The notes: a model not told the origin generated them from the letters alone. A stretch of DNA of 64,000 nt from Streptomyces sp. NRRL B-1347 (GCF_000720325.1 NZ_JOJM01000003.1:1-64000), one strand, 5' to 3'. Counted from the stretch's first letter, positions 47,501-58,529 are shown. Translations and numbers: made by a program.

Positions 47501-50500
47501 TTCGCCCGCACGGCGGGCGGGCAGGCCTCCGGGTCCGACCACAGGTGGCGCGGCGGCAGGGGCTCGCGGCCCGTCAGGACGAGGCGTCGTACGCCGTGCC
47601 GGGCGACGAAGTGCTGGGCGCACAGCAGACCGATGCCGCGGGTGCCGCCGGTCACCAGCAGGACCTCGTCGGGGGCGAAGGCGGGCGGGGTGCGCCGGGC
47701 CGCGGTGGGCGCCGGGGGTTCGGCGAGCACGGGCGCGAGCCGGGTGCCGTCGCGGTGGCAGACCTCCGGCGCGCGTCCGTCGTCGAGGAGTTCCCCGTGG
47801 ACGACGGCCGCGAGCGCGGCGGCGTCGCGCACGGCGGGGTCGAGGTCGACGTGGCGGGAGGCGAGGCCGCGGTACTCGCTCTGGAGCAGCCGGTAGAGCG
47901 CGGCACGCGCGGCCCCCGCGAGCGGGACGCGGCGGGACGCGGCGGCGTCGGCGGTCTCCAGGCCCTGGGTGGTCTCCAGGCCCTGGGTCACGAACAGCAG
48001 CAGGACGTCCCGCGACGCCTTCGCGTCGAGCACGCGCCGCAGCAGCGCGAGCGCGCGGCCGGAGGCGCTGTCCTCCGCGATCCGGTCGATGCCCCCGGCC
48101 GGGGCGGTGTCGTCGCCGATCCCGGTCAGGTCGACCAGGGCGGAGCATGCCGCGGCACACCGGTCGACGACGCCGTCCGCGCCGGGGTCCGTCGCGTCCA
48201 CCGGCGTGGTGCCGTCGACGAGTCCTGCGATCCGCTCGGCGAGGTGCCGGGTGGCGCGGTCGTGCAGGACGAGGACACCGGAGAGCCCGGAGAGCCCGGG
48301 GGCGGAGGGGGCGGGGCGCCACTGCTTGGTGAGGAAGAGCGCCGTACCGGACGCCGTACCGGACGCGGCGGGCGGAGGCGAAGCGGGTGCGGCGGCCTCC
48401 GGTACCCAGTGCCGTTCGCGCGCGAACGGGTACGTGGGCGCGCTGATCCGGCGCGGCACGGCGGCCGCGTCGGCGTGCAGGGACTGCCAGTCGGGGGCGG
48501 CGCCGCGCGTCCACAGCTCCAGGAGCTCGGGCAGCTTGCCGCGCCGCGCCAGGGTTGCGACGGTCTCGGCGAGTTCCTCGGCGGGGACGACGGCCAGGGC
48601 CTTGCGGCCCCGCTTGGCGTTGCCGCGGCAGACGCCGTCGACGGCGGTGTCACCGGCCAGGTGGCGCTCCAGCTTCTCGGCGAGCGCGGCGAAGGAGTCG
48701 GCGACGACGCCGAGGCGCTCGTCCATGGCCTCGCGCCCGGTCTGGAGGGTGTACGCGAGGTCCGCGGGGGTCACCTCGGCGGCCTCGGCCTTGCCCTGCG
48801 CGAGGGCCTTGTCCCGCGCGAAGTCCAGCAGCCGCTCGGCGTAGGCGCGCAGCCGTGCGTCGTCCTTCGCCGAGAGCGGGAACAGCTGCGGGCCGTGTCC
48901 TGCGGGGGCGGGGCGGCGGTCGGTGTGCTCGGCCACGATCAGGTGCGCGTTCGCGCCGCCCGCGCCGAACGAGGAGACTCCGGCGATCCGCGGCTGCGGC
49001 CGTCCGTCGACGACGGGGCGCTCCCAGTCGCGCAGTTCCTGGTTGACGACGAAGGGCGTGCGCGAGAAGTCGATGTGCGGGTTGAGCGTCGCGGAGTGCA
49101 GCGAAGGGGCGATCTGGCCGTGCTGGAGCTGCAGCAGGACCTTGGTGAGCCCGGCGATGCCCGCGGCGCTCTCGCAGTGTCCGATGTTGGACTTCGCCGA
49201 GCCGAGGTAGCACCGGGCGTCGGCGCCCAAGCCGGAGCCGGTGCCGGTGCCCGTGCCGTCCGGGGACGCGGCGGCGAAGGCCTGGCTCAGGCCGGTGATC
49301 TCGATGGGGTCGCCGAGCTTCGTGCCCGTGCCGTGCGCCTCGACGTAGCTGATGACCCGAGGGTCGACGCCGGACTCGCTCAACGCGTCCTGGATCGCGG
49401 CCTGTTGGGCACGCGGGTTGGGGACCGTGTAGCCGTTGGTGCGTCCGCCGTGGGACACGCCGCTGCCCTTGATGACGCCGTAGACGGGGTCGCCGTCGCG
49501 CTCGGCGTCGCGCAGCGGCTTGAGCAGGACGACGCCGACGCCCTCGCCGGGTATGTAGCCGTCGCCGCCGACGCCGAAGCTCTCGCAGTGGCCCTGGCTC
49601 GAGATGAACTGGCCGGTGCTCAGGCCCAGGTACTTGTTCGGGTGCACGGTCACGTTCACGCCGCCCGCGAAGGCGAGCCGGGTGCGGCCGCTGCGCAGGT
49701 CGCGGCAGGCCAGCTCCACGGCGGTGAGCGAGCTGGAGCACATGGTGTCCACGGTCATGCTCGGGCCGTGCAGGTTCAGCACGAAGGAGACGCGGTTGGC
49801 GACGCTCGCGTAGCTGCTGCCGAGGGCGTGCGGGTTGCCGCGGCCCGCGCCCGCGTCCGGGAACAGCAGCTGGTACTGGCCCCACATCACGCCCGCGTAC
49901 ACACCGACCCGCCCGGCGGCGCCGTCCCCGGTGGCGCGCCCGAGCCGCTCCCGGGTGTACCCGGCGTCCTCCATCGCGGTCCAGGCGTGCTCCAGGAACA
50001 GCCGCTCCTGCGGGTCCAGGTAGTCGGCCTCGTGCGGCGCGATGTTGAAGAACAGCGGGTCGAAGCGGTCCACCTCGCCGATGAAGCCGCCCCACTTGCT
50101 GTAGTGGCGGCCGGGCACGGTGCGGTCCTGCTCGTAGTACTCCCGCCAGTCCCAGCGGTCCTCGGGGACCTCGACGACGCAGTCGCGTCCGGCGCGCAGG
50201 TTGTCCCAGAACTCGCGGACGTCCCGCGCTTCGGGGTAGCGGCCGGACAGGCCGATGACGGCGATGTCCAGGGCGGAGTCCTCCGCCGTGGGGGCGGCGG
50301 CGCGCTCGTCCACTGCGGGAGCCTCGCGGAGGGCCGTCGTGACCGCCGCACGCGGCGGCTCGGGCGCCACGGCTTCGGGGTGTGCCTCCGCCCGCTCGGC
50401 GCCGCCGTCCGCGAACATCTGCTCCAGGACGGCCCGGTGGCCGCCGAGGAAGTAGCCGCCGAGCTCGGCGAGCGTGTGGTACTCGAACAGCAGCGTCTTC

Positions 50501-53500
50501 GGCAGCGAGCCGAACGTCTTCTCCAGGCCCGCCGTCAGCTCGGTCGCCAGGATCGAGTCCATGCCGTACGAGCCCAGGGGCTCGGCGTCGTCGATCTCGC
50601 CGGGCGGCAGCTGGGTGAGGCGGCACAGCTCCGCCTTGACGAACTCCAGGGTGCGGGCGCGCAGGGCCCGCTCGTCGGGCGCGCCCGTGGCCTGCCCGGT
50701 GCTCGTGGCCCGCCCGGCGTCGGGAGTGGCCCTGACCGTCTCCGGGGCGGGTGCCGCGTCCAGGAGCGCGCGCGTGCCCGCCGCGCGCTCTCCGGCCCAG
50801 ACGACGACGTGCGGCTCGGCGCTGTCCAGGGCGCGGTGGAACGCGTCGATCCCGGCGTCCGTGGCCATCGGCAGGAAGCCGCCGCGCAGCCGCAGGGCCT
50901 TGCGGGTGTCCTCGTCGGCGCCCATGCCGCCGCCGTGCCACAGCGGCCAGGCGACCGACAGGGTCCGCCCGCCGCGCTCGCCCGCGGCGACGCGGGTGGC
51001 GCGGTGGCGTGCGAACTCGTCGAGGAAGGCGTTGGCCACGGCGTAGTCACCCTGGCCTACGTTGCCGGTCGCGCCCATGACGGACGAGAACAGCGCGAAG
51101 AAGTCCAGGTCGAGGCCCTTGGTGGCCTCGTCGACGGCGTGGCAGCCGGCCAGCTTGGGAGCGAGGACGCGGCGGAACTCCGCGACGGGCTTGCGCTGGA
51201 GGAAGGCGTCGTGCAGGACTCCGGCGGCGTGCAGGACACCGTGCAGGGCCTTGTGACGTCGCGTCAGCTTGCGGACGAGGCGCTCGGTGGCGCGCGCGTC
51301 GGTGACGTCGAGGACGTGGTACTCGGGGTGCGCGCCCTCGGCGCGCAGCGCCGCCAGCTCCGCCTCGATCGCCGGGCCGAGCGGGGACCTGCCGGTCAGG
51401 CACAGCGCGGCTCCGGGGGCGCGCCGAGCGATGTCCCTGGCGAAGATCCGGCCGAGGCCGCCCGCTCCGCCGGTGATGAGGTACACGCCTCCGGCGCGCC
51501 ACGGCACGGGCGCCGCCTCGGGCGCGGCGCTCTCGTCCAGGGGTTCCCAGGCGAGGACCGTGCGGGTTCCGCCGCCGTGGCTGACGCGCTGGTCGTCCGT
51601 GCGGCGGCTCTCCGCCTCCAGGATCTCGGCGAGGTGTGCCGCCGAGGCGTCGGCGGGCACCGCGACGACCTGGCCGACGAGGGCGGGGTGCTCCAGGCGG
51701 GCCGTGCGCAGCAGCCCGGAAAGCGCCTGGTGGAGCGCCTGTTCGCCGTCGGCGTGGGTGAGGACCTGGAGGAGCACGGATCCGGTCGGCTTGCCGATGA
51801 GCAGCCCGCGTACCGCGCGGAGCAGTTCGACGGCGTGCTCGGCGACGGCGTCCGCCACCGGGGCGGCCTTCCGAGTGGCGGCGGCCTGCTCGGGCGGCTC
51901 CAGGAACGTTACTTCTGGGACCAGGCCGCGCAGTTCGTCGAGCCGGTCGTCGAAGCCGCAGGCGAGCACGAGCCTCGCCGTGTGCGCGGGCGCCCCGGTG
52001 TCCGCCGGGGCGTCGGCCGCGCGCCATACCGGGCGGAACAGTGTCACGTCGTGCGTGGCCCCCGGCTCCCCGGTGGCCTCCGTGGTCTTGCGCATGGAGT
52101 AGCCGCGCAGCCGCGCGAAGATCCTTCCCTGGGCGTCGCAGAGGTCGAGGTCCCAGCGCCGCACCTGGCGCGAGGCGGTCGGCACCGCGCGGATCCACGC
52201 GTACGCGGCGCTCGGCGTCGCTCCGTGGACGTCGACGCGGTCGAGGGCGAAGGGCAGCGCGAGGCCGCCCGCTTCCGCCGCCCGGACGTCCGGCGCGAAG
52301 GCCGCCTGGAGCGCGCCGTCGAGCACGCTGGGGTGCAGTACGTAGTCGTCGAGGGTGGCCGCGACCTCGTCGGGCACGGCGAGCGCGGCGAGGAGTTCGC
52401 CGTCGCCCAGGCGGATCTCGCGCACCGCCCGGTGCGCGGGGCCGTAGTCGAGCCCGGTGGCGCGCAGCGTGGCGTAGAAGTCGTCGATGTCGAGCACCGC
52501 CGCGCCCGTACGGGACTTCAGGGCGTCGAGGTCGAGGGGCTCGGGCGGGGCCGTCCGCGTGCGCGAGGCCACTCCACGCGCGTGGACGACGTCGGCGGCA
52601 CGGATCTCGAAGGCGACCGGGCGGTCCCCCGCGGCCGACGCATCGCCTGAGGCCGGGGCGTCCCCGGTGGCCGGACCCTGGCCGGTGGCCGGGCCGTTCG
52701 CGCTCTCCGTCAGGACCGTGCGGACCGTCCGCGTCCCGTCCGGTACGACGACGGGCCGCGACCACACCACGTTCTCCAGGCGGAGCACTTCCGCGCCGTC
52801 GGCGGCGGGCAGCGTACGGCTCGCGGCCTCGCGGGCCATCTCCAGGGAGGCGACGGCGGGCAGCACCGGCTCGCCCGCCACCCGGTGGTCGCGCAGGAAG
52901 AAGTCCTCCGCGGCGAGGGTGGAATCGAAGGCGGCGAGGGCGTCCGCGTCCGGCGTCGCGCGCTGGAGCAAGGGGTGCCGGGGTGCGGCCTGCGCGGCGG
53001 GCAGGTCCTGGTCCGCACGGTCTCGGGACGGGTCGGCGGCGGGTTCGTCGCCGACCCAGTAGTGGTCGCGGTCGAAGGCGTGCGTGGGCAGGGGGACGCG
53101 GCGCGGCCGGGCGCCGCCTGCGTGGTGCGCCTCCCAGTCGACACCGGCGCCGCGCACCCACGCGGCCAGGACGTCCTCGGCCGTGGCGCCGGGGGCGGCC
53201 TGCGGTGCGGCGTCCCGCTCGGCGCGGCCGCGCAGGACGGCGGGCGACGGGGTGCCCGCCACGAAGTCGTCGAGGAGCGCGGTGAGGGAGGCGACGCTCG
53301 TCACCGGCAGGCCGAGCCGCTCGGGCAGCTCCGCGCGGCCCACCTGCGTGGTGTACGCGATGTCCCTCAGGTCGGCGTCGGCCGGGCGCTCCTGCCGCAG
53401 GTGGTCGAGCAGGCGCCGGGCCTGGCGCAGCAGTTGGGGGGTGCTGCGGGCGGACAGGACGACCATCGAGGGCCCTTCGCCGCCGCGGCCGTCCGCGTGC

Positions 53501-55857
53501 GGCGCGGCTCCGGCGCGCGGGGACTCCGCGGCGGCCGGGAACTCCTCGACGACGACGTGGGCGTTGCTGCCGCCCGAGCCGAAGCTGCTGATCCCGGCGC
53601 GGCGGGCGGGGCGCCCGTCGAGGTCCCAGTCCGAGAGGCGGGTCACGACGGAGAACGGCGAGGCGTCCAGGTCGATGTGCGGGTTGGGGCGCTCGTAGTG
53701 CAGCGAGGCGGGCAGCTGCCGGTGCTGGAGGGCGAGGACGGTCTTGAGCAGTCCGGTGATGCCCGCGGCGGCTTCCAGGTGGCCCAGGTTCGTCTTCACC
53801 GAGCCGAGCGCGCAGGGCGCGTCGCTTCCGGCGAACGCCTTGGTGAGCCCCTGGACTTCGATGGGGTCGCCGAGGGCGGTGCCGGTGCCGTGGGCCTCCA
53901 CGTAGCCGATGTCGCGCGCGCTGACGCCCGCGTCGGCGAGGGCGGCTTCGACGAGGCTCGCCTGGAGGGCGGCGCTGGGCACGGTCAGGCCGCCCGCCTG
54001 GCCGCCGTGGTTGGTGGCGCTGCCCTTGATGACGGCGTGCACCGGGTCGCCGTCGGCGAGCGCGGCGGCGAGCGGCTTGAGGAGCAGGGCGACGCCGCCC
54101 TCGGAGCGCACATAGCCGTTGGCCGAGGCGTCGAAGGTCTTGCACTGCCCGTCGGGCGACAGCATGCCCGCCTGGTGGTAGGCGATGCTGTTGGCCGGGT
54201 GGCACAGCACGTTGACGCCGCCGACCAGGGCCGTGTCGCACTCGCCCGCGCGCAGCGCGCGCAGGGCCGTGTGCACGGCGACGAGGGAGCTGGAGCAGGC
54301 GGTGTCGAGCTGGACGCTCGGGCCGCGCAGGTCGAAGAAGTACGAGACGCGGTTGGCGATGACGGCCATGGAGGTCGCCAGGCCGCTGTGCGCGCGCACG
54401 GGCACGCCGCGGGTGTCCATGACGCGCTGGTAGTCCGAGCCGCTGGCGCCGACGAAGACGCCCGTCCGCGTGCCCGCGACGGCGCCCGGCGCGTATCCGG
54501 CGTCCTCCAGGCAGGACCAGGCCAGTTCGAGGGTCCAGCGCTGCTGCGGGTCCATGTGCCGCGCCTCGTACGGGGTGACGCGGAACAGGCCCGCCTCGAA
54601 GGCCCCGGCGTCGGTGACGAATCCGCCGCGGTCGATGCCGGGGTGGGTGTCGGGCCCCGTGCCGTCGGGCCACTGCCAGCGCCCCTCGGGCAGGGTGCCG
54701 ACGGCGCTGCGGCCGGACGTGAGCAGCTCCCACAGTCCGGCGCGGTCCTCGATGCCGCCGGGCAGACGGCACGCGGTGCCGATGATCGCCACGTCACGGG
54801 AGTCGTCGGAGCGCTCGGCCCGAGCGGCCGCAGCGGGCGAGGCGGGAGCGACAGGCGGAGCGGCGGCGGTAGCGGCAGGCGGAGCGGGAGTGGCAGGCGC
54901 GGCGGCCACGGCGGTCGGCCGGGCGTCCGGCGCATGGCTTGTTTCCTCGCTCCTGAGATCTTCCAGATAGGAAACGATCAAGGCGCCGGTGTTGTGCTCG
55001 AAGAAGAAGAGGGAGGCGAGTCCGATTCCGTATCGGGATTCGATCTTTTCCTGAAGATCCAGAAGCCCCGCGGAGTCGAATCCCAGCTCGAAGAGAGGGC
55101 TTTCTATAGGGTGTTCGATTCCCTCGTAGTCGCCGCCGAGTATAGCGTCGAAGAACTCCCGTATTTCTACGGCCAGTTGTCCGCCGGGCGGAATGGAGGC
55201 CGCCGCGGACTTCTCTCCTTCGCTATGGAGAATTCGCACTCGCTCCTGACGGTCCGACAGGTCGTAGACGACGAGGACGCCGTTTCCCTCGTTGACCAGA
55301 TCGCCCGGCCGATATCCCGGGACGAGCGCGCGGATCTCGGCGCCGTGCAGCTGGTGCATGCGCAGGACGGTGTCCAGGCAGCGGCCCTGTACGTTCGTCG
55401 CGCGGATGTACGCGGCCAGCTCCGCCTCCGGGTGCCTGCCGAAGTCCCTGCACCGGGTCACGCCGACCGCGGTCCGCACGGACGCCTCGCCATCGGCCCA
55501 CGTCAGGAGGTGTTCCAGCAGCATGTCGCCGAAACGGAAGCTCTGCTTCGACGGGTCGACGTTCAGCGAGAGGACCTGGGCGACCGGCCCGTCGGGGCGG
55601 TGCAAACGGTCGGCCGTGTCGAAGGTCGCGGAGAACACGTCGTCCGGACTCCCGATGCGCTGGGAGTAGATGACGGCGTGCACCGCGCCGTCGGACTCGA
55701 CGACGAACTGACCGACGGGATAGGAGAAAAGGCGCCGGCGGATGACTTCTTCGGAGACGCGGAGCGGCTCCGCCCAGCACAACTCCTCGAGTTCGAGAAG
55801 CCGAGGCATATCGGAGAGACGGGCGTGCCGAATGACGTCAGTGCGCTGCTGAACCAT
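41503..55857 (-). CDS. trans-AT PKS, first protein: GNAT-ACP loader and dehydrating bimodule
   Basis: First assembly-line protein, 4784 residues. An N-terminal GNAT-type acyltransferase (8-205) and ACP (Ser ~261, LGFDSAG) form a loading module of the kind that installs acetyl starters in trans-AT systems. Then: KS1 350-775 (Cys ~521, DTACSSS; HGTGT); DH 958-1258 (HxxxGxxxLP ~988; LDGALQ); KR 1270-1690 (Tyr ~1604); ACP (Ser ~1767); KS2 1858-2310 (DTMCSSS; HGTGT); KR 2490-2990 (Tyr ~2900); ACP (Ser ~3045); KS3 3130-3540; DH-like 3565-3845 (HxxxGxxxLP ~3593; LIDGSA distal Asp); ACP (Ser ~3910); KS4 3990-4425 (DSVCASS; HGTGT); carrier with GLTS (Ser ~4682); acidic C-terminal tail 4740-4784, probably docking. 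KS3 retains Cys but has DVNGSGS for HGTGT, so KS2-KR-ACP-KS3-DH-ACP is a split dehydrating bimodule. No AT is present. The start is ATG at 55857, with a weak purine-rich stretch about 12 nt upstream. Predicted output is a short dienoyl chain passed to the Gly module. Confidence 0.95.
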   Translation of the reverse strand: MVQQRTDVIRHARLSDMPRLLELEELCWAEPLRVSEEVIRRRLFSYPVGQFVVESDGAVHAVIYSQRIGSPDDVFSATFDTADRLHRPDGPVAQVLSLNVDPSKQSFRFGDMLLEHLLTWADGEASVRTAVGVTRCRDFGRHPEAELAAYIRATNVQGRCLDTVLRMHQLHGAEIRALVPGYRPGDLVNEGNGVLVVYDLSDRQERVRILHSEGEKSAAASIPPGGQLAVEIREFFDAILGGDYEGIEHPIESPLFELGFDSAGLLDLQEKIESRYGIGLASLFFFEHNTGALIVSYLEDLRSEETSHAPDARPTAVAAAPATPAPPAATAAAPPVAPASPAAAARAERSDDSRDVAIIGTACRLPGGIEDRAGLWELLTSGRSAVGTLPEGRWQWPDGTGPDTHPGIDRGGFVTDAGAFEAGLFRVTPYEARHMDPQQRWTLELAWSCLEDAGYAPGAVAGTRTGVFVGASGSDYQRVMDTRGVPVRAHSGLATSMAVIANRVSYFFDLRGPSVQLDTACSSSLVAVHTALRALRAGECDTALVGGVNVLCHPANSIAYHQAGMLSPDGQCKTFDASANGYVRSEGGVALLLKPLAAALADGDPVHAVIKGSATNHGGQAGGLTVPSAALQASLVEAALADAGVSARDIGYVEAHGTGTALGDPIEVQGLTKAFAGSDAPCALGSVKTNLGHLEAAAGITGLLKTVLALQHRQLPASLHYERPNPHIDLDASPFSVVTRLSDWDLDGRPARRAGISSFGSGGSNAHVVVEEFPAAAESPRAGAAPHADGRGGEGPSMVVLSARSTPQLLRQARRLLDHLRQERPADADLRDIAYTTQVGRAELPERLGLPVTSVASLTALLDDFVAGTPSPAVLRGRAERDAAPQAAPGATAEDVLAAWVRGAGVDWEAHHAGGARPRRVPLPTHAFDRDHYWVGDEPAADPSRDRADQDLPAAQAAPRHPLLQRATPDADALAAFDSTLAAEDFFLRDHRVAGEPVLPAVASLEMAREAASRTLPAADGAEVLRLENVVWSRPVVVPDGTRTVRTVLTESANGPATGQGPATGDAPASGDASAAGDRPVAFEIRAADVVHARGVASRTRTAPPEPLDLDALKSRTGAAVLDIDDFYATLRATGLDYGPAHRAVREIRLGDGELLAALAVPDEVAATLDDYVLHPSVLDGALQAAFAPDVRAAEAGGLALPFALDRVDVHGATPSAAYAWIRAVPTASRQVRRWDLDLCDAQGRIFARLRGYSMRKTTEATGEPGATHDVTLFRPVWRAADAPADTGAPAHTARLVLACGFDDRLDELRGLVPEVTFLEPPEQAAATRKAAPVADAVAEHAVELLRAVRGLLIGKPTGSVLLQVLTHADGEQALHQALSGLLRTARLEHPALVGQVVAVPADASAAHLAEILEAESRRTDDQRVSHGGGTRTVLAWEPLDESAAPEAAPVPWRAGGVYLITGGAGGLGRIFARDIARRAPGAALCLTGRSPLGPAIEAELAALRAEGAHPEYHVLDVTDARATERLVRKLTRRHKALHGVLHAAGVLHDAFLQRKPVAEFRRVLAPKLAGCHAVDEATKGLDLDFFALFSSVMGATGNVGQGDYAVANAFLDEFARHRATRVAAGERGGRTLSVAWPLWHGGGMGADEDTRKALRLRGGFLPMATDAGIDAFHRALDSAEPHVVVWAGERAAGTRALLDAAPAPETVRATPDAGRATSTGQATGAPDERALRARTLEFVKAELCRLTQLPPGEIDDAEPLGSYGMDSILATELTAGLEKTFGSLPKTLLFEYHTLAELGGYFLGGHRAVLEQMFADGGAERAEAHPEAVAPEPPRAAVTTALREAPAVDERAAAPTAEDSALDIAVIGLSGRYPEARDVREFWDNLRAGRDCVVEVPEDRWDWREYYEQDRTVPGRHYSKWGGFIGEVDRFDPLFFNIAPHEADYLDPQERLFLEHAWTAMEDAGYTRERLGRATGDGAAGRVGVYAGVMWGQYQLLFPDAGAGRGNPHALGSSYASVANRVSFVLNLHGPSMTVDTMCSSSLTAVELACRDLRSGRTRLAFAGGVNVTVHPNKYLGLSTGQFISSQGHCESFGVGGDGYIPGEGVGVVLLKPLRDAERDGDPVYGVIKGSGVSHGGRTNGYTVPNPRAQQAAIQDALSESGVDPRVISYVEAHGTGTKLGDPIEITGLSQAFAAASPDGTGTGTGSGLGADARCYLGSAKSNIGHCESAAGIAGLTKVLLQLQHGQIAPSLHSATLNPHIDFSRTPFVVNQELRDWERPVVDGRPQPRIAGVSSFGAGGANAHLIVAEHTDRRPAPAGHGPQLFPLSAKDDARLRAYAERLLDFARDKALAQGKAEAAEVTPADLAYTLQTGREAMDERLGVVADSFAALAEKLERHLAGDTAVDGVCRGNAKRGRKALAVVPAEELAETVATLARRGKLPELLELWTRGAAPDWQSLHADAAAVPRRISAPTYPFARERHWVPEAAAPASPPPAASGTASGTALFLTKQWRPAPSAPGLSGLSGVLVLHDRATRHLAERIAGLVDGTTPVDATDPGADGVVDRCAAACSALVDLTGIGDDTAPAGGIDRIAEDSASGRALALLRRVLDAKASRDVLLLFVTQGLETTQGLETADAAASRRVPLAGAARAALYRLLQSEYRGLASRHVDLDPAVRDAAALAAVVHGELLDDGRAPEVCHRDGTRLAPVLAEPPAPTAARRTPPAFAPDEVLLVTGGTRGIGLLCAQHFVARHGVRRLVLTGREPLPPRHLWSDPEACPPAVRAKTDAVAALEAQGVEVRVLALPLDDADAVATAVTTVESTLGPIAGVLHAAGLVDTSNPAFVRKPVADIARVVSPKVDGTVHLLAALDPRALRFAILFSSVSAALPSLGAGQSDYAMGNAFMDYFAQARAHELPVTSVQWPSWRETGFGEVTNKTYTDTGLLSITNAEGLAFLDEILTAPRGPVVMPVRVDAARFDAAALLDARPAAPAPQARTVEARRDTAGTAPLRALLTGFLSDTFSGELGLKSGQLDEGTSYADYGADSILLAQVLQRIRQRLDVPLDPSVLLEYPTLSELVTWLLDTYPAEVAAQFGAEQEQEQDRGAAEPEARPAPTARTAPRVTDEAPDRAGDHRVAVVGMACRLPGAPGLDAYWELLSQGRRAVREVPADRWGRATGFRAGLVDDVYGFDAGHFMLHAEDVRAMDPQALVLLEESLKAVHHAGYRAADLEGSRTGVYVGARSGQRPDGTLVDGARNPIMTVGQNYLAANVSQFFDWHGPAMVMDTACSSALTAMKVATDALAAGSVDLALVAGVSLLADPEAHELFRRRGLLREDGAFHIFDRRAGGVVLGEGAGVVLLKPLAAAERDGDTVYAVVEGLAVNNDGRTAGPATPNLTAQKQVMREALRQAGCPPHQVGHLDVNGSGSELTDLLELKAVQEVYGADRTAPLHVGSMKPNIGHPLCAEGIAAFIKVALMVHHQRTVPFLSGEQPMEHYTIDPAVLHLPRHAEPVDLAYAAVSSFADGGTNGHVVLGRPDAPRLGREQRGPVPLPELDRRDVRTDAPVRAGEPEAATGARVWTRRVDARDAVVDGHRVYGRRLLPGLAWIDLLYGCCADLAPDASPARLALRDLSIYRPLAVDEGAAVDLRIEARATAADTWHITVTDAARGETPAPYVTADVHLTDGATAFDAAVPADVLRTRGEGARDLAEIYRSFRSQELVHSGEMKAVGSVRTTSDDIWVSVAVDESAVSSGAVERSFHPALIDGSAVAASAVALGGEPRLFLPLHYASFRAAAPLGRACHTRVRRSGITRGDELLTFGMEFYDDRGRKLGELTGLTTKAVRDAGHIDPARATAPKPEAAPVERTAPVAAAAPAVDAMRTLVQSVVAGRLGVPEDRIDADASYYALGLDSATLLRIAAELGERLGTKLAPTLLFEHASVTALAGHLARHHEPAAPAEASGVPAHAEAPRPVAAPAATEAASAVGSVGSVGQDIAIVGISGRYPKARGLAEFWENLKSGRDCVGEVPEERWPGDTFDGERTPSGRPVSRLGGFLDDPDCFDAEFFQISDAEAAQLDPQERLFLEVCWEAVEDAGYTPAGLSAADGGRRGAVGVFAGVMHQDYVLVQHDAADGDPAAPPAPLALNAAAIANRVSHFCDFRGPSLAVDSVCASSLSAVHLAVESLRRGECDAALAGGVNLSLHPAKYRTYGSLDLLAGETPSRSFGAGGDGYVAAEGVGAVLLKPLDRALADGDAVYAVIKGTAVNHSGRTPGMRVPSVAAQAELIETCLERAGVDAGTIGYLEAHGTGTEIGDLIEVQGLRRAFEKRTDAKGFCALGSVKSAIGHAEAAAGISGLTKAVLQLHHRTLTPLVGGAGTNPYLDLADSPFRLQTDLAEWTVDAGGPGTPRRAGVSAFGATGTNAHVVVEEAPPVRDHALSGDAAGPVLVPLSATDGDRLRAYADKLLRFLDTKEGAALDPADLAHTLQTGRVALAERAVILAHDLDEVREGLEAVANGTGTDGTGVRVWRGRVAETPAEARLLDEDDVRAELVGRWAARGKWAKVAELWLGGYALDWPAPHGTAAPRRAHLPTYPFAKRRHWITAPAPAPGTAATAPTAQAPAAESGTVHWHFVPDGAQPPASAHRADLPAEEKARGYLRQLVAARVGRPARDIGPHAGLIDIGLTSLGAVGLSKDLAATVAPGFVPSALFEYGTVAELAGYLTATWPAGPARLVATRPQAPEPDLPSARPEERPTAPDVLDVLECLRSGALHLDDAIALLDEESYEK
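47955..47992 (-). repeat. Short in-frame duplication in KR region (TQGLET twice)
   Basis: An 18-bp unit occurs twice back to back inside the structural part of the second KR of the first PKS protein, giving [12 protein letters not shown]. It looks like a small in-frame slippage duplication in a tolerant loop. Confidence 0.6.
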
Positions 55858-55944
55858 GTGTACGTACGCCCCGTCCCCCGTGCCCGGCGTTTCCCACCGT
55901 CGAGCAGCCGTCTAACTCGCCTACTCACTGACGACTGTCCCGCA

Positions 55945-55974
55945 ACACTGCGTCACGAAAGGGCCAACCGTCAA
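55945..55974 (-). promoter_or_regulatory. Candidate sigma-70-like promoter for the PKS/NRPS operon
   Basis: Read on the minus strand, TTGACG is followed after 18 bp by CAGTGT, a partial match to the actinomycete -10 TAGRRT. A start about 80 nt upstream of the ATG at 55857 would follow. The -35 is good and the -10 poor, so this is only the best candidate seen. Confidence 0.3.
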
Positions 55975-56008
55975 GCACCAATTTCCATGCCTCGACGGCA
56001 GTCGCGTG

Positions 56009-56024
56009 TTCCGGTTGTCCGGAA
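56009..56024. promoter_or_regulatory. Inverted repeat, possible operator in the divergent region
   Basis: TTCCGG and CCGGAA arms are separated by TTGT, midway between the two divergent genes. Six-bp arms could bind a dimeric regulator, but they can arise by chance in 400 bp of GC-rich DNA. No cognate regulator is evident. Confidence 0.25.
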
Positions 56025-56264
56025 TTCATGGTGGCCCGCGGACCCAGTGGGTGCGAGCTGCGGGGACGGAGTCACGAGCCGATCGCCGCAGTGGCTCGAA
56101 ATATACCTCAGCGCCTCCGGACCCCCTCCGGTGTCACATCGGGGGCGCGCGGAGCTTAGGGTAGCCCTCGCTCGCGCACCACTCGCGCCCGAGCACCACC
56201 AGCAGGACCGGACACCCCCCGGCTGACCTGCGCCACTGGCACGACGCGGAGAAGAGGCACCGTG

Positions 56265-57020
56265 ATGGCAGCGACCGGCAGCGCCTGGGTCCGGCGGTTC
56301 CATCCGGCACCGGAGACGGGCGCCCGCGTCGTCTGCTTCCCGCACGCGGGCGGCTCGGCGACGTACTACTTCCCGTTCTCCGCCGCGCTCTCACCAGCGG
56401 CGGACGTGCTGGCCGTGCAGTACCCCGGTCGGCAGGACCGCCTCCAAGAACCGTGCATCACGGACATTTCCACCCTCGCGGACCGGCTCGCCGATGAGCT
56501 CGCAGGCTTGGCCGACCGGCCGCTGACGTTCTTCGGGCACAGCATGGGCGCCACGGTCGCCTTCGAGGTCGCCAGGCGCCTGGAGGCACGCGGTGTCATC
56601 CTGCACGGCCTGTTCGCCTCCGGGCGCCGGGCGCCGTCGCGGCAGCGCGATGAGCACGTGCACCTGCGCGACGACCAGGGGCTCGTCGAGGAGCTGCGGC
56701 GGCTGAGCGGCACCGACGCGGAGCTGCTCGCCGACGAGGCGGTCCTGGCGATGGTCCTGCCCGCCATGCGCGGTGACTACCGCGCCATCGAGACCTACCG
56801 CTACCGGCCGGGGCCGCCCCTGAACTGCCCGGTCCTCGCGCTGACCGGTGACAGCGACCCGCTGGTCGACGCCGCCGAGGCCAGGGCCTGGGCGCAGCAC
56901 ACCGTGGCGCCGTTCCGGCTGCGCGTCTTCCCCGGCGGTCACTTCTTCCTCGGCGATCACACCGAGTCGGTCGTGCGGGAGATCACCGACCACCTCGGCG
57001 CCACGGCGCCGGGCCGCTGA
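56265..57020 (+). CDS. Type II thioesterase (editing)
   Basis: A 251-residue alpha/beta-hydrolase of the external type II thioesterase family, which hydrolyses misprimed or stalled acyl groups from ACP and PCP domains. The family marks are present: FPHAGG near residue 27, nucleophile Ser in GHSMG (~93), Asp in TGDSDPL (~198) and His in GGHFFLG (~226). Length is normal. The codons at 56262-56267 are GTG-ATG; GGAGAAGAGG ends 7 nt before the ATG, so ATG at 56265 is preferred, with GTG at 56262 as alternative. It is divergent from the PKS operon and directly upstream of the amidase on the same strand, so it probably edits this assembly line. It is not the terminal releasing thioesterase, which would be fused to the last NRPS outside the window. 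Confidence 0.93.
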   Translation: MAATGSAWVRRFHPAPETGARVVCFPHAGGSATYYFPFSAALSPAADVLAVQYPGRQDRLQEPCITDISTLADRLADELAGLADRPLTFFGHSMGATVAFEVARRLEARGVILHGLFASGRRAPSRQRDEHVHLRDDQGLVEELRRLSGTDAELLADEAVLAMVLPAMRGDYRAIETYRYRPGPPLNCPVLALTGDSDPLVDAAEARAWAQHTVAPFRLRVFPGGHFFLGDHTESVVREITDHLGATAPGR

Positions 57021-57097
57021 CCCCTTCCCGGTACGCGGGAGCAACGGACAGCACACCGTACGCAGCACGCAGGACACAGAACGAGGAGCTGGGAGCG

Positions 57098-58513
57098 CTG
57101 GAGCTCGACGAGTACGCGTCCTTCGACGCGGTGGGGCTGCGTGAGCTGATCCGGACGCGCGAGGTGAGCGCGGCCGAGGTCGAGGCCTGTGCGCGGCGCG
57201 CCCTTGAGCAGGCCGACGGGGAGCTCAACGCGCTGACGCAGCCGCCGTTCGACCCGTCCCTGGCCCATGAGCCCGATGGCCCCTTCGGCGGGGTGCCGTT
57301 CGTCATCAAGGACAGCGGGCCCTTCGCGCAGGGCGTGCCGTTCACCATCGGCAGCCGCGCCGTCCAGGGCGCGTACGCCCTGGTCGACCACGACCTGATG
57401 GCCCGGTTCCGGGCCGCGGGCCTGGTGGCGCTCGGGCAGAGCACCGCGCCGGAGTTCGGTCTGAGCTTCGCCACCGAGTCGGTGCGCTACGGCCCGACCC
57501 GCAACCCCTGGAACCCGAAGCGCGGCGTGGGCGGGTCGAGCGGCGGCGCGGCCGCCCTGGTCGCGGCGGGCGCGGTGCCGTTGGCGCACGCGAACGACGC
57601 GGGCGGCTCCATCCGCGTCCCGGCCTCCTCGTGCGGCCTCGTCGGCCTGAAGCCGGGCCTGGGGCGCACGCCGTGCGGGCCGATGAGCGGTGAAACCGCT
57701 TTCGGGCAGCTGGTGGAGTTCGCGGTCACGCGCACCGTGCGGGACACCGCCCACCTCCTGGACGCCGTCTGCGCGCCCGCCGTCGGCGACAAGTACCAGG
57801 CGCCGCCGCCCGCCCGCCCGTACGCCGAGGCGATCCGCACCGACCCCGGGCGGCTGCGGATCGCCCTGACCACCCGGCCGTGGACCGGCGGCACGGTGGA
57901 CCCCCAGGTCGCGGAGGCGGCGGTCACCGCGGGCCAGGTCCTGGAGTGGATCGGCCACGCGGTGACCGAGGCCGCACCGGACGTCGACGGCAGCACCGTC
58001 ATCGAGGCCGCGATGCTGACGGTCGTCACCACCGGCGGCGCCGTGCTGCGCGGCACGCCCCGCAGGCCCGACCCCGCGACGCTGGAGGGGGTGTCGCGGC
58101 GCGTGCTCTCCGAGACCGAGGAGTTCACGCTGCTCGACGTGATGTCCGCGACCGAGGCGCAGAACGTGGTGACGCGGTCGATCGGCCGCTTCTTCCAGGA
58201 GCACGACCTGCTCCTGACGCCCACGCTCGGCCGGCTGCCCGCGCCGCACGGGACCCTCAACTACGACCACGACGGGCACTCGGCGCGCTCGTGGCTGAAC
58301 CGCCTGTTCACGTACGGGCCCTTCACCGCCACGTTCAACGTGTCGGGGAACCCGGCGATCAGCCTGCCCCTCGGCCAGAGCCGCGAGGGCCTGCCCATCG
58401 GCGTGCAGCTGGTCGCCGCGCACGGCCGCGAGGACCTGCTGCTCCAGGTCGCCGCCCAGCTGGAGCAGGCCGTCCCGTGGCGGGACCGCACGCCGCAGGT
58501 CTACGTCGGCTGA
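57098..58513 (+). CDS. Amidase-signature family hydrolase
   Basis: Cytosolic amidase-signature enzyme with the Ser-cisSer-Lys triad: Lys in FVIKDSG (~71 from the CTG), the GGSSGG loop (~146-151) and nucleophilic Ser in DAGGSIRVPA (~171). Total length of about 471 residues suits the family. Typical N-terminal sequence (LDEYASFDA) continues in frame upstream of the first GTG at 57131. The only plausible initiator with a ribosome site is CTG at 57098, with GAGGAG at 57083-57088; no ATG, GTG or TTG occurs in that frame between the thioesterase stop and 57131. It lies 77 bp after the thioesterase, probably in the same transcript. A role in trimming an amide of the peptide-polyketide product or removing an N-acyl cap is plausible from context only; a general housekeeping amidase cannot be excluded. 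Confidence 0.88.
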   Translation: MELDEYASFDAVGLRELIRTREVSAAEVEACARRALEQADGELNALTQPPFDPSLAHEPDGPFGGVPFVIKDSGPFAQGVPFTIGSRAVQGAYALVDHDLMARFRAAGLVALGQSTAPEFGLSFATESVRYGPTRNPWNPKRGVGGSSGGAAALVAAGAVPLAHANDAGGSIRVPASSCGLVGLKPGLGRTPCGPMSGETAFGQLVEFAVTRTVRDTAHLLDAVCAPAVGDKYQAPPPARPYAEAIRTDPGRLRIALTTRPWTGGTVDPQVAEAAVTAGQVLEWIGHAVTEAAPDVDGSTVIEAAMLTVVTTGGAVLRGTPRRPDPATLEGVSRRVLSETEEFTLLDVMSATEAQNVVTRSIGRFFQEHDLLLTPTLGRLPAPHGTLNYDHDGHSARSWLNRLFTYGPFTATFNVSGNPAISLPLGQSREGLPIGVQLVAAHGREDLLLQVAAQLEQAVPWRDRTPQVYVG

Positions 58514-58529
58514 CCTGCCGCGCACGCAC

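Larger units (their letters stand above)
55858..56264. promoter_or_regulatory. Divergent intergenic control region between PKS operon and thioesterase
   Basis: About 400 bp without a credible gene separate the divergently transcribed PKS operon and the thioesterase. It is the only long non-coding stretch next to the cluster, and all four PKS/NRPS genes overlap, so the promoter for the 56-kb transcript most likely lies here. It contains a TTCCGG-TTGT-CCGGAA inverted repeat at 56009-56024 and a TTGACG hexamer at 55974-55969 on the minus strand. No RNA gene or riboswitch fold was recognised. Confidence 0.55.

Noticed and set aside
5211..55857. Possible AT domain in the KS linkers
   Set aside because: The segments after each KS are the short LD/flanking-linker type ending in PxYPFxRxxYW-like motifs, with no GHSxG AT core.
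55856..55870. GTACGTAC palindrome just before the first PKS gene
   Set aside because: Eight bp of self-complementary sequence is too short and common to call an operator.
56134..56394. Small minus-strand open frames in the divergent region
   Set aside because: No ribosome site, codon bias or recognisable domain; they overlap the thioesterase start in antisense.
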